Assembly: GCF_002358085.1 (NCBI RefSeq) | Contig: NZ_NTJD01000004.1 | Location: 243,762-307,761, forward strand | DNA from: Pseudothioclava arenosa | GTDB lineage: Bacteria > Pseudomonadota > Alphaproteobacteria > Rhodobacterales > Rhodobacteraceae | DNA length: 64,000 nucleotides | Direction of reading: 5' to 3' | The notes under the pieces: model-generated | Databases searched by the model: none | Told to the model about the DNA's origin: nothing | The model's input: only the letters and a program-made list of their open reading frames with translations | Made by a program: the position numbers and the translations under genes | Shown here: positions 18,269 to 27,262 of the stretch, in pieces | How the letters are laid out: the number at the start of each line of letters is the position of its first letter | Position numbering within the stretch: position 1 is the stretch's first letter

Positions 18269-19847
18269 TCCGCGCCTGCGCCTGCGCGGCCTGTGGCTGA
18301 GCGCGGCGCTTTTGCTTGGCGTGCCTGCCGCCGCGCAGGACAATCCGCTTTCCGCGATCGACTGGCTGTCGAACTCGGTGCTGACCGGCACGACCTATCG
18401 CGACCAGCCCAATGCCTCGCGCCCGGTGCTGCCGCCGGTGATCGGCGAGGCACCGGTGTCTTCGGGGCTGCGCCTCGAGGATGTGGCGGTGTTTTCGCTT
18501 GATGCGCCGACGCCGGATGCGATCGGCTTGCTGAGCGCCCGCCGCACGGGTCTGCCGCGCGATCTTTGGGGCAGCTCGCCCGAGGCCGAACTGGCCGCGA
18601 TGCTGCGCAAGGAGCGCGCCGATACCCTGCCCGCGATCCAGGGCCTGTTGATGGAGCTATTGCTGGCCGAGCTGGCGCCGCCCGAGCAATCGGACAAACG
18701 CGCCAGCGGGCTGCTGTTCCTCGCGCGGGTCGACAAGCTGCTGGACCTTGGCGCGCTGGAACCGGCGCTGGCGATGCTGGCCGAGGCGCCTGCGAACCAT
18801 CCCGAGATTTTCCGCCGCCGGTTCGACGCGGCGCTATTGATCGGTGAAGAGGATCGCGCCTGCGAGGCGATGGCCGAAAGCCCGCTGATCGCGCCCTCGC
18901 TACAGGCGCGGGTGTTCTGCCTTGCGCGCGGCGGCGACTGGGAGGCGGCGGCGCTTCTGTTCGGCACCGGGCGCGTGCTGGAGCCGCTGCCGCCCGAAAC
19001 CGACGCGCTGCTGGAACGCTTCCTTGAACCCGAGCTGGACGACGCCGGCCCCCTGCCGCCGCCCTCGCGCCCCTCGCCGCTGGTGTTCCGCATGATGGAG
19101 GCGATCGGCGAGCCCCTGCCCACGAACGACCTGCCGGTGGCTTTCGCGCAGTCCGACCTGCGCGCGAATAACGGCTGGAAGGCGCGGCTTGAGGCCGGCG
19201 AACGGCTGGCACGCACGGGCGTTCTGGATGCCAACCAGATGCTCGGGCTTTATACCGAGAATGACTCGGGCCCCTCGGGGGCGCTCTGGGACCGGGTGCG
19301 CGCGATGAGCCGCCTCGATGCCGCGATGCGCGCGGGCGAAACCGAGACCGTCGCCGAGATCCTGCCCGAAGCCTATGCGCTGATGGAAACGGTCGAGTTG
19401 GAGCCGCTCCTTGGGCGGCTCTGGGGCGAGGATCTGGCCAAGCTCGAACTGCCGCCCGAAACCCGCGCGCTGGCCTTCCGGATCGGGCTTCTGTCGCCCG
19501 CCTATGAAAAGATCGCGCAGGCCCATACCCCCACCGATCTCGACGAGCGGCTCCTGATCGGGCTCGCGCGCGGCTCGACCGCAGGCATCCCCGCGCAGGA
19601 TCAGCTTGGGCTCTTGCTGAAGCGCGTCTTCGACCGCAACGCCACCAACCTTCCCGACGCCTATCGCGATCTCGTGCCCGGTCAGTTGGGCCTCGCGCTG
19701 TTGCGCGCGCTCGACGATGTGACCGAGGGCGCCAAGGGCGATTACACGCGGCTCGAAGCCGGGTTGCGGCTGTTGCGGATGTCGGGCCTTGAAGACGAGG
19801 CGCGGCGCGCGGCGCTGGAACTGCTGATCCTGGAGCGGCGCGGATGA
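18258..19847 (+). CDS. large exported alpha-helical protein, function unknown
   Basis: 529 residues starting at GTG 18258 inside the end of the preceding small gene. Signal peptide MAADPRLRLRGLWLSAALLL up to VPAAA-QDNPLSAIDWL. The mature part is Leu/Ala/Glu-rich with repeated helical hairpin pattern (LLFLARVDKLLDLGALEPALAMLAE-like units), suggestive of TPR/SEL1-type or HEAT-like helical repeats, but no clear consensus could be assigned. It ends by overlapping xerD (ATGA). This arrangement between aroK and xerD suggests a cell-envelope role connected with division or growth; that is inference only. Confidence 0.75.
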   Translation: MAADPRLRLRGLWLSAALLLGVPAAAQDNPLSAIDWLSNSVLTGTTYRDQPNASRPVLPPVIGEAPVSSGLRLEDVAVFSLDAPTPDAIGLLSARRTGLPRDLWGSSPEAELAAMLRKERADTLPAIQGLLMELLLAELAPPEQSDKRASGLLFLARVDKLLDLGALEPALAMLAEAPANHPEIFRRRFDAALLIGEEDRACEAMAESPLIAPSLQARVFCLARGGDWEAAALLFGTGRVLEPLPPETDALLERFLEPELDDAGPLPPPSRPSPLVFRMMEAIGEPLPTNDLPVAFAQSDLRANNGWKARLEAGERLARTGVLDANQMLGLYTENDSGPSGALWDRVRAMSRLDAAMRAGETETVAEILPEAYALMETVELEPLLGRLWGEDLAKLELPPETRALAFRIGLLSPAYEKIAQAHTPTDLDERLLIGLARGSTAGIPAQDQLGLLLKRVFDRNATNLPDAYRDLVPGQLGLALLRALDDVTEGAKGDYTRLEAGLRLLRMSGLEDEARRAALELLILERRG

Positions 19848-20794
19848 GCGCGCCGCCCAACCTGCGCTGGGTCGCCACCTTCCTTGAGGCACAGGTCGCC
19901 GAGGTCGGAGCCTCGCCCAACACAGTCCTTGGATATGGTCGCGATCTCGCTAACTTCCTTGGCTTTGTTGAAGCAAAGAACCTGCAACTGGAAACGCTGG
20001 AACGCGGCGATATCGAGACCTATCTGATCCGCTGCGAGGCCGAGGGGCTGGCCAAATCGACCCGCGCCCGCAGGCTCTCGGCGATCCGGCAATTGTTCCG
20101 GTTCGCCTATGACGAGGGTTGGCGCGCCGACAACCCGGCGATCCGGATTTCGGGGCCGGGGCGCGCGCAGCGCCTGCCCAAGACGCTGACCATCGACGAG
20201 GTCGAAAGCCTTCTGGAGGCCGCGCGCGATCATGGCCGCACCGTCTCGGACCAGCTGCGCAACCGCTGCCTGATGGAGTTGCTCTACGCCACCGGCATGC
20301 GGGTGAGCGAGCTGGTCAGCCTGCCCGTCGCCGCCGCCCGTGGGCGTCCCGAGATGCTGCTCATTCGCGGCAAGGGCGGGAAAGAGCGGATGGTGCCGCT
20401 GTCGCCGCCCGCGCAGGCCGCGCTGGCCGATTGGCTCGCCTGCCGCGACGCCGCCGAGGAAGAGGCGCGGGTCCGTCACCGCACCCCGCCCTCGCGCTTC
20501 CTGTTTCCCTCCTCGGGCAAGGACGGCCACCTGACCCGCCAGAGCTTTTTCCGCCTGATCAAGGACTTCGCGGTCGAGGCGGGTGTACCCCCCGCACGCG
20601 TCACGCCGCATGTGCTGCGCCATGCCTTCGCGACCCATCTTCTGCAAGGCGGTGCCGACCTGCGCGCGATTCAGACGCTCTTGGGCCACGCCGACCTTTC
20701 CACCACCGAGATTTACACCCATGTCCTCGACGAACGGCTGAAATCTCTGGTGCTGGAGCATCACCCGCTGGCAAAGCCATCCAAGTCCTCTTGA
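19844..20794 (+). CDS. xerD: site-specific tyrosine recombinase XerD
   Basis: 316 residues. Resolves chromosome dimers at dif together with XerC. SAM-like N-terminal domain ~1-105, catalytic domain ~115-305 with Arg153 (GMRVSEL), Lys177 (GKGGKER), His256 and Arg259 (HVLRH), His282 (LLGHADLSTTEIY) and nucleophile Tyr291. All residues intact. Overlaps the upstream gene by four bases. Position beside aroK-aroB is the common alphaproteobacterial xerD context, which supports XerD over XerC. Confidence 0.93.
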   Translation: MSAPPNLRWVATFLEAQVAEVGASPNTVLGYGRDLANFLGFVEAKNLQLETLERGDIETYLIRCEAEGLAKSTRARRLSAIRQLFRFAYDEGWRADNPAIRISGPGRAQRLPKTLTIDEVESLLEAARDHGRTVSDQLRNRCLMELLYATGMRVSELVSLPVAAARGRPEMLLIRGKGGKERMVPLSPPAQAALADWLACRDAAEEEARVRHRTPPSRFLFPSSGKDGHLTRQSFFRLIKDFAVEAGVPPARVTPHVLRHAFATHLLQGGADLRAIQTLLGHADLSTTEIYTHVLDERLKSLVLEHHPLAKPSKSS

Positions 20795-20825
20795 ACGGAC
20801 CCGCAGGCGGCCCCATAACTCGCTC

Positions 20826-22145
20826 ATGGATCAGATCATTCCCCTCCTCGACAGCGCCTTCTGGCTGACCGCGGGCGCCATCGCGCTGCTCTTGCTGATG
20901 TCGGCCTTCTTCTCGGGCTCGGAAACCGCCCTGACGGCGGCCAGCCGCGCCAAGCTGCGCGCGCGCGCCGACAAGGGCGACGCGGGCGCCGAAAAGGCGA
21001 TGCAGGTCACCGAAGACAGCGAGCGCCTGATCGGCGCGATCTTGCTGGGCAACAACGTCGTCAACATCCTCTCGGCCTCGCTGGCGACCGCGCTGTTCAC
21101 GCGGCTCTTCGGCGACTCGGGCGTGGCGCTGGCGACGCTGGTGATGACGGCGCTGGTGCTGGTCTTTGCCGAGGTGCTGCCGAAAACCTACGCGATCACC
21201 CTGCCCGAGCAGGTCGCCTCGCGCGTGGCCGCGCCGATCCGGCTGGTGACGCTGCTGCTCGCCCCGATCGTGAGCATCGTGCGCCAGATCGTGCGCGGCA
21301 TTCTCTTTGCCTTTGGCGTGCGCACCGATGCCGACCAGCACATGTTCTCGGTGCAGGAGGAGATCGCCGGCGCGCTCGCGATCGGTGCCTCCGAGGGCAA
21401 TATCGACAAGGAAGACCGCAACCGCCTTCTGGGCGCGCTGGATCTGGGCGAGCGCACGGTCGACGAGATCATGCTCCACCGCAGCCAGATCGAGATGGTC
21501 GATGCCGATGCCGACCCGGATGAAATCCTGAGCGTGGTTCTGGCCTCGTCGCATACGCGCCTGCCGCTCTATCGCGGCGAGCGCGAGAATGTCGTGGGCG
21601 TCATCCACGCCAAGGACCTCCTGCGCGCGGTCGAAAAGATCATGCGCGGCGGCGATGGCACGCTCAAAAGCATCGCCGATCTGAATGTGATGAAAGTGGC
21701 GATGAAGCCCTATTTCATCCCCGAAACCACGCCGCTTGATGAACAGATGCGCGAATTCCTCAAGCGCCACACGCATTTCGCGCTGGTGGTCGATGAATAT
21801 GGCGACCTGCGCGGGCTGTTGACGCTCGAGGACATCCTTGAGGAAATCGTCGGCGAGATCGCGGATGAATTCGACCCCAAGGCCGAAAACCGCCTCAAGC
21901 CCACCGAAAGCGGCGATTATATCGTCGAGGGCGCGATGACGATCCGCGACCTCAACCGTGAGACCGACTGGTCGCTGCCCGATGATGAGGCAAACACGGT
22001 CGCGGGGCTGGTGATCCACGAAGCACAGACCATTCCCTATGAGGGCCAGGTCTTTGCCTTCCACGGCTTCCGTTTCGAGGTGAGCGAGCGCAAGGAAAAC
22101 CGGATCACCCAGCTCAAGATCCGGCCCCTGATCCGCGCCGACTAG
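20826..22145 (+). CDS. CNNM/CorC-type transporter with CBS pair
   Basis: 439 residues: DUF21/CNNM transmembrane domain (~10-190, begins MSAFFSGSETALTAASRAKL), CBS pair (~205-325, with IEMVDADADPDEIL and FALVVDEYGDLRGLLTLEDILEEIVGEI), and the C-terminal CorC_HlyC domain (~345-430, GDYIVEGAMTIRDLNR). Such proteins export magnesium or cobalt or regulate divalent cation balance. Starts 31 bases after xerD and ends directly at an intergenic repeat element. Confidence 0.92.
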   Translation: MDQIIPLLDSAFWLTAGAIALLLLMSAFFSGSETALTAASRAKLRARADKGDAGAEKAMQVTEDSERLIGAILLGNNVVNILSASLATALFTRLFGDSGVALATLVMTALVLVFAEVLPKTYAITLPEQVASRVAAPIRLVTLLLAPIVSIVRQIVRGILFAFGVRTDADQHMFSVQEEIAGALAIGASEGNIDKEDRNRLLGALDLGERTVDEIMLHRSQIEMVDADADPDEILSVVLASSHTRLPLYRGERENVVGVIHAKDLLRAVEKIMRGGDGTLKSIADLNVMKVAMKPYFIPETTPLDEQMREFLKRHTHFALVVDEYGDLRGLLTLEDILEEIVGEIADEFDPKAENRLKPTESGDYIVEGAMTIRDLNRETDWSLPDDEANTVAGLVIHEAQTIPYEGQVFAFHGFRFEVSERKENRITQLKIRPLIRAD

Positions 22146-22204
22146 GGGCGCTGCCCCTCTGGCCTGACGGCCATTCACCCCGGCGTATTTCAGGCTCAGT
22201 GAAA
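22145..22204 (+). repeat. intergenic repeat element, copy A
   Basis: Begins on the last base of the CNNM gene stop codon with GGGGCGCTGCCCC, a hairpin, and continues with ATTCACCCCGGCGTATTTCA and GGCTCAGTGAAA. A closely similar element follows metA at 57715-57779. Such CCCCGG-GTATTT elements fit a dispersed intergenic family. Just downstream (22241-22274) a G-rich hairpin-like stretch follows, without a T-run. Confidence 0.6.
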
Positions 22205-22290
22205 GCCTGTTTCATCGAGCGGTAAATACTCTGGGGGGGCGCGAAAGCGCGGGGGGGCAACGCCCCCCTCCGCTCGTCTTGTTAGTCTGT

Positions 22291-23835
22291 TCAGAGGAAG
22301 GCGTCCGGAACGGCCGCCTTCTTGCGCGCGACATAGTCGGCCAATGCCTCGGCGATGCCGGGGTCAATGTCGGGCGCCTGATAGGTCTCGAGCATCTTGC
22401 GCACGCGTGCATGGGCCAGCGCATAGGTGTCGCGCGCGCCCTCTTCTTCCCAGGTTTCGAAGGGCTTGTAATCCAGCACCTCGGTTTTCCAGAAAGCGTC
22501 CTTGAAATTGGCCTGGGTGTGATCGCAGCCAAGGTAATGCCCACCCGGGCCGACCTCGCGGATCGCCTCCATCGCCTGACCGTTCGCGCTCACGTCGACG
22601 CCAGCGGCGAGACGATGCAGGTAGCCCAGCTGGTCGGCATCCATCACGAATTTCTCGTAAGACGACACCAGCCCGCCTTCCAGCCAACCACAGGCGTGGA
22701 GCATGAAGTTCACCCCCGCCAGGAGCCCGGTATTGAGCGTGTTCGAGGTTTCATAGGCGGCCTGCGCGTCGGGCAGTTTCGAGCCAGTGAAGCCGCCGGC
22801 CGAGCGATAGGGCAGCCCGAGGCGCCGGGCCAGTTGCCCCGCGCCCAGCGTGATCTGCGCGGCTTCGGGCGTCCCGAAAGTCGGCGCGCCCGAGTTCATG
22901 TCGATCGAAGTCACAAACGCGCCGAAAATCACCGGGGCGCCGGGGCGGATCAGCTGGCTATAGGCCACGCCCGCCAGCACTTCGGCCAGCACCTGCGTGA
23001 GCGTGCCAGCCACCGAGACCGGCGCCATCGCGCCGCCCACGATGAAGGGCGAGATGATGCAGGCCTGGTTCGCCCGGGCATAGACCTCCAGCGCGCCCAT
23101 CATCGTCGCGTCAAAGGTCAGCGGCGAGTTGATATTGACCAGCGAGGTCATCACCGTATTCTGGTCGACGAACGCGTCGCCGAACAGGATCTTGGCCATC
23201 TCGACACTGTCGGCCGCCCGCGAAGGCTCGGTCACCGAGCCCATGAAGGGCTTGTCCGAGAGCGTCATATGCGCGTGCAGCATATCGAGGTGGCGCTTGT
23301 TCACCGCGACATCGGTCGGCTCGCAGACGGTTCCGCCCGAATGGTGCAGCCATTTCGACATCTGGCCGAGCTTCACGAAATTGCGGAAATCCTCGATCGT
23401 GGCATAGCGGCGCCCACCGTTCAGGTCACGCACGAAGGGCGGGCCATAAACCGGCGCAAGCACCAGGTTGCGCCCGCCGATCACCACGTTGCGCGCGGGA
23501 TTGCGGGCGTGCTGGGTGAATTCATGCGGCGCGGTGGCGCACAGCTTGCGCGCAAGGCCGCGCGGGATGCGCACGCGCTCGCCGTCAACCTCGGCCCCCG
23601 CCTCGCGCCACAGATCCAGCGCGGCGGGGTTTTCAACGAAATTCACGCCGATCTCGGCCAGCACCGTCTCGGCATTGGCCTCGATGATCTCGAGTGCCTC
23701 TTCGTTCAGGATTTCGAGGTTCGGGATGTTGCGCTCGATATAGCGCGCGAATTCGACGCGCACCGCCGTGCGCTCTGCCCGCCGTGCAGCTCCGCCACCG
23801 CCACGACGTCCCCGACGATCAACCACTTCTTCCAT
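22291..23835 (-). CDS. trimethylamine methyltransferase (MttB) family protein, non-pyrrolysine
   Basis: 514 residues of the MttB superfamily (COG5598). After a basic leader (VDRRGRRGGGGAARRAERTA) comes the TIM-barrel enzyme: RYATIEDFRNFVKLGQMSKW, HHSGGTVCEPTDV, MLHAHMTLSDKPFMG and GWLEGGLVSSYEKFV. There is no in-frame amber codon, so it belongs to the pyrrolysine-free branch, whose studied member MtgB demethylates glycine betaine to a corrinoid protein. No corrinoid protein or reductase gene is adjacent, so substrate and acceptor are open. The ATG at 23835 has GGAGGGC before it; the frame continues upstream but without coding character. Confidence 0.88.
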   Translation of the reverse strand: MEEVVDRRGRRGGGGAARRAERTAVRVEFARYIERNIPNLEILNEEALEIIEANAETVLAEIGVNFVENPAALDLWREAGAEVDGERVRIPRGLARKLCATAPHEFTQHARNPARNVVIGGRNLVLAPVYGPPFVRDLNGGRRYATIEDFRNFVKLGQMSKWLHHSGGTVCEPTDVAVNKRHLDMLHAHMTLSDKPFMGSVTEPSRAADSVEMAKILFGDAFVDQNTVMTSLVNINSPLTFDATMMGALEVYARANQACIISPFIVGGAMAPVSVAGTLTQVLAEVLAGVAYSQLIRPGAPVIFGAFVTSIDMNSGAPTFGTPEAAQITLGAGQLARRLGLPYRSAGGFTGSKLPDAQAAYETSNTLNTGLLAGVNFMLHACGWLEGGLVSSYEKFVMDADQLGYLHRLAAGVDVSANGQAMEAIREVGPGGHYLGCDHTQANFKDAFWKTEVLDYKPFETWEEEGARDTYALAHARVRKMLETYQAPDIDPGIAEALADYVARKKAAVPDAFL

Positions 23836-24037
23836 TGCGCCCTCCGCAAGCGTTCCCTGATCCTTTTGTAGCCCGCCCCAAGGCACCACCATGCGCGGAT
23901 TCCGACCTCCGAGGTTGAGAAGCGACCCTGCGGGCGTCAAGCCTATCTTAACGGCTTGCCGCTAAGGCTCATGGATCGAAGCATGAAAGGGCGCTGGCGA
24001 TGCGGGTTTCACTTTCTTCTCTGGCGGAGGGCGCACG

Positions 24038-24313
24038 ATGGTAGAGTTGATGCTTGCCCCCCGTCTGGACATGGCCGCGGCGCGCCCCCTGGCCGAGGCA
24101 TTGCGGGGCCACCGGGGCGGCGCCTTGACCCTCGACGCAGGCGGCGTGCAGTTCGTCGGGGGCCTTTGCCTGCAGCTTTTGTTGGCCGGGGCGCAAGATT
24201 GGCGTGACGCCGGCCTGCCCCTTACCTTCTCGGCCCGCAGCACCGCCTTCGACGCGGCGATCGCCCTCTTCGGCCTCTCTCTCGATCAGTTGCAAACCAA
24301 GGAAGCGTCATGA
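24038..24313 (+). CDS. STAS-domain protein, first gene of chemotaxis cluster
   Basis: 91 residues. The pattern ALTLDAGGVQFVGGLCLQLLLAG is that of a STAS (anti-sigma antagonist-like) domain, but the phospho-accepting Ser in the usual D-S-S/G loop is replaced (FVGGLCLQ). GGAGGGC lies upstream of the ATG. It overlaps cheY by four bases and thus belongs to the che operon. STAS proteins are occasionally found with CheA/CheY systems; a role as an adaptor or phosphate-independent scaffold is inference. Confidence 0.75.
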   Translation: MVELMLAPRLDMAAARPLAEALRGHRGGALTLDAGGVQFVGGLCLQLLLAGAQDWRDAGLPLTFSARSTAFDAAIALFGLSLDQLQTKEAS

Positions 24314-24675
24314 GCCTGACCGTTCTCGCCGTCGATGACAGCCGCACCATCCGCGACATGCTGCGGCTTGCCCTGACCAAAGCCGGGGTCGAGCTGCATC
24401 TGGCCGAGGATGGGGTGCACGGGCTTGAGGTTCTGGAAGGGCTGCGCCCCGACGCAATCATCTCCGACATCAACATGCCGCGGCTCGACGGTTTCGGCTT
24501 CATCGAGGCGGTGCGGCGGCAAGACCAGTATCGCGGCACGCCGATCCTTGTCCTGACGACGGAATCCGCGCCCGAGCTGAAGGCGCGCGCCCGCGCCGCC
24601 GGCGCCACCGGATGGATCGTCAAGCCCTTCGACCCCGAGAAACTGCTCAAAGCCCTGCATATGGTCGCCGGCTGA
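24310..24675 (+). CDS. cheY: chemotaxis response regulator CheY
   Basis: 121-residue single-domain receiver. Acid pocket Asp9/Asp10 (AVDDS), phospho-acceptor Asp53 (ISDINMPRLDG), Thr in VLTTES and Lys in VKPFDPEKL are all there. It is phosphorylated by CheA encoded 12 bases downstream and would act on the flagellar switch or as a phosphate sink. Overlaps the STAS gene (ATGA). Confidence 0.92.
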   Translation: MSLTVLAVDDSRTIRDMLRLALTKAGVELHLAEDGVHGLEVLEGLRPDAIISDINMPRLDGFGFIEAVRRQDQYRGTPILVLTTESAPELKARARAAGATGWIVKPFDPEKLLKALHMVAG

Positions 24676-24687
24676 GCGGAGGGAGAG

Positions 24688-26787
24688 ATGAGCAACGACC
24701 CGATGACCGAGATTCGCGCCTCCTTCTTCATCGAATGCGAGGAGTTGCTGGAAAGCCTGCAGGACGCGCTGGCCGATATGGAAAACGGCGCCAAGGACAG
24801 CGAGACAATCAACGTCGTCTTTCGCGCCGTGCATTCGATCAAGGGCGGCGCCGGGGCCTTCGGGCTGGATGCGCTGGTCGGTTTTGCCCACCGGTTTGAA
24901 ACCGTCATGGACGAGCTGCGCGCGGGGCGCCTCGACGCGAGCCCCGAGGCGATCAAGCTGTTCTTCCACGCCGCCGACCTTCTGCAAGATCACGTCCGCG
25001 CAGCGCGCGACAACCAGGCCCCGCCCTCCGAGAGCGAGCCCTGCCTGCACGCCCTCGAAGCCTTGATCGACGCCCCTACGGGCACCGAGGAAGAGGTCTC
25101 CGATTTCCAGCCCATGGGGCTTGGATTTGATCTCGACAGCTTCGGCGCCGAACCGGACGCCACGAGCTACCTGATCCGTTTTCGGCCCCTCGACGGCCTC
25201 TATCAATCGGGAAACGAGCCGGGCTATATACTGCGCGCACTGGCCGCATTGGGCGAGACCGAGATCACCTGCGACAGCGATGATCTGCCGGACCTGCTCA
25301 CGCTCGACCCCGAACGGCCCTATCTGTCATGGACGATCCGGCTGACGGGCACTGTCAGCGAAGCCGAGGTCCGCGAGGTCTTCGATTTCGTCGAGGACCT
25401 GTCCGAGCTCGAGATTTCGCTGGACGACCTGCCTGTTCTTGACCTGCCGGAGCCTGCCCCCGAGCCGCCCCCGTTCATGCCGCCCCCGCCCTCCGAACCA
25501 GAGGCGGTTCCTGCGCCGGTCACGACCCAAAGCGTGCCCGCAGCCACCGCCGAAAAGGCGACCGCCCCCCCCACAAGCGAGGCGAAATCGCCAACCGTCC
25601 GCGTGGATCTCGAACGCATCGACCGGCTCGTCAACCTCGTCGGAGAACTTGTCATCAACCAGGCCATGCTCGCGCAAAGTGTCAACGAGGCCGGCCTCGC
25701 CCCGAATTCGGCGGTGATGACCGGGCTCGAGGCCTTCATGATGCTCACGCGCGACATCCAGGACAGCGTGATGATGATCCGCGCGCAACCCGTCAAACCC
25801 CTGTTCCAACGCATGGCCCGGATCGTGCGCGAAGCCGCCGCGAGCACCGGCAAAGACGTTCGCTTCCGCACCGACGGCGAGACGACGGAAGTCGACAAGA
25901 CCGTGATCGAGCGACTGGCCGACCCGCTCACCCACATGATCCGCAATGCGGTCGATCACGGGCTTGAAACGCCGCAGGCGCGGCTCGCGGCGGGGAAGCC
26001 TGCAGAGGGCAGCATTACGCTCTCCGCCCAGCACCGCTCCGGCCGCGTGATCATCGAGATCCGCGACGACGGCGCGGGCATCGACCGCGACCGTGTGCGG
26101 GCGATCGCCACCTCCAAGGGCTTGATCCCGCCCGAAGCCCAGCTTTCCGACAGCGAAATCGACAACCTGCTATTCTTGCCCGGGTTCTCAACCGCGACCG
26201 AGGTTTCCAACCTGTCGGGCCGAGGCGTTGGCATGGATGTCGTGCGCTCGGCGATCATCGCCCTTGGCGGGCGGATCGCGATCAGCTCCGAACGTGGCAA
26301 GGGCAGTTGCTTCTCGATCTCGCTACCGCTCACCCTCGCGGTTCTCGACGGGATGGTGATTTCGGTCGCAAACGAGACCCTCGTCATCCCGCTTTCTTCG
26401 ATTCTCGAAACCGCGACCCTCACGCCGGACGACATCCGCATGCTGCACCCGGGCACGCATGTGGTTCATATGCGCGGTGACTTCATCCGCCTGCTCGATC
26501 TCGGGGCCGAGCTGGGCTACCGCGCCCCGAAACAGAGCTACGTGGGCGACATCGTCCTGTTCACCTCGAAAGAAGACGGAACCCGCTCCGCCCTGGTCGT
26601 CGATGCAATTATCGAGCAACGACAAGTGGTTATAAAAGGGCTCGAACGAAGCTACGGCCACATTCCCGGCATCGCCGCCGCAACGATCCTCGGCGATGGA
26701 CAAATCGCCCTGATCCTCGATCCGGCAGACCTGGCCTCGCAAAGCAGCACCCGCCACAAACGTAATGATCTCTCTCTCGCAGGATGA
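24688..26787 (+). CDS. cheA: chemotaxis histidine kinase CheA
   Basis: 699 residues with all five CheA regions: P1 Hpt with phospho-His49 (RAVHSIKGGAGAFG), an acidic P2-like region (~115-245), a Pro-rich linker (PPPFMPPPPSEPEAVPAP), P3 dimerisation (~305-370), P4 ATPase (N-box MIRNAVDHGLE, G1 DDGAGIDRD, G2 GRGVGMDVV) and P5 CheW-like domain to the end. Forms the core array with CheW and receptors and phosphorylates CheY/CheB. GGAGGG precedes the start. Followed five bases after the stop by the cheW start. Confidence 0.96.
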   Translation: MSNDPMTEIRASFFIECEELLESLQDALADMENGAKDSETINVVFRAVHSIKGGAGAFGLDALVGFAHRFETVMDELRAGRLDASPEAIKLFFHAADLLQDHVRAARDNQAPPSESEPCLHALEALIDAPTGTEEEVSDFQPMGLGFDLDSFGAEPDATSYLIRFRPLDGLYQSGNEPGYILRALAALGETEITCDSDDLPDLLTLDPERPYLSWTIRLTGTVSEAEVREVFDFVEDLSELEISLDDLPVLDLPEPAPEPPPFMPPPPSEPEAVPAPVTTQSVPAATAEKATAPPTSEAKSPTVRVDLERIDRLVNLVGELVINQAMLAQSVNEAGLAPNSAVMTGLEAFMMLTRDIQDSVMMIRAQPVKPLFQRMARIVREAAASTGKDVRFRTDGETTEVDKTVIERLADPLTHMIRNAVDHGLETPQARLAAGKPAEGSITLSAQHRSGRVIIEIRDDGAGIDRDRVRAIATSKGLIPPEAQLSDSEIDNLLFLPGFSTATEVSNLSGRGVGMDVVRSAIIALGGRIAISSERGKGSCFSISLPLTLAVLDGMVISVANETLVIPLSSILETATLTPDDIRMLHPGTHVVHMRGDFIRLLDLGAELGYRAPKQSYVGDIVLFTSKEDGTRSALVVDAIIEQRQVVIKGLERSYGHIPGIAAATILGDGQIALILDPADLASQSSTRHKRNDLSLAG

Positions 26788-26791
26788 CTTC

Positions 26792-27262
26792 ATGACCGAC
26801 GACCTCAGCAAAACGACCAAAGCAGAAGTCGAGCTTCTTTCCTTCCGCCTCGGCGGAGAAGAATACAGCGTCGACATCATGTCGGTCCGCGAAATCAGGG
26901 GGTGGACCCGTGCAACCCCGCTGCCGCATGCACCCGAATACGTGCGCGGGGTGATCAACCTGCGCGCCACGGTGCTGCCGGTCGTCGACCTCTCGGTCAG
27001 GCTCGGCATGCCGCCGATCACAGGCGACGCCCGAAACGTCATCATCGTGGTGCAGAACAGAACCCATACCGCCGGCCTGCTGGTGGACGCGGTCTCCGAC
27101 ATTCTCGCGGTCAGCAACGAAGCCCTTCAGGCCCCGCCCGAAATTGCAGACGATCGCGCGGCCTGTTTCATCTCGGCTCTGACGATCGTCGAGAACCGCA
27201 TGATCCGCGTGCTTGATCTTGGGGCGGTTCTTCCCGGAGAGAATTCGGAGGCCGCCGCATGA
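26792..27262 (+). CDS. cheW: chemotaxis coupling protein CheW
   Basis: 156-residue CheW-like SH3 double barrel: FRLGGEEYSVDIMSVREI, RGVINLRATVLPVVDLS and LVDAVSDIL motifs match the family. It links receptors to CheA. The ATG at 26792 is chosen because GCAGGA lies eight bases before it; a further in-frame start at 26765 would overlap cheA. Ends four bases inside cheR. Confidence 0.95.
   Translation: MTDDLSKTTKAEVELLSFRLGGEEYSVDIMSVREIRGWTRATPLPHAPEYVRGVINLRATVLPVVDLSVRLGMPPITGDARNVIIVVQNRTHTAGLLVDAVSDILAVSNEALQAPPEIADDRAACFISALTIVENRMIRVLDLGAVLPGENSEAAA

Noticed and set aside
22241..22274. G-run/C-run hairpin as terminator of the CNNM or MttB gene
   Set aside because: The fold is possible, but no T-run follows on either strand; listed only as part of the copy A region.
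22291..23835. Pyrrolysine (amber) codon in the MttB homologue
   Set aside because: The frame runs without any internal TAG.
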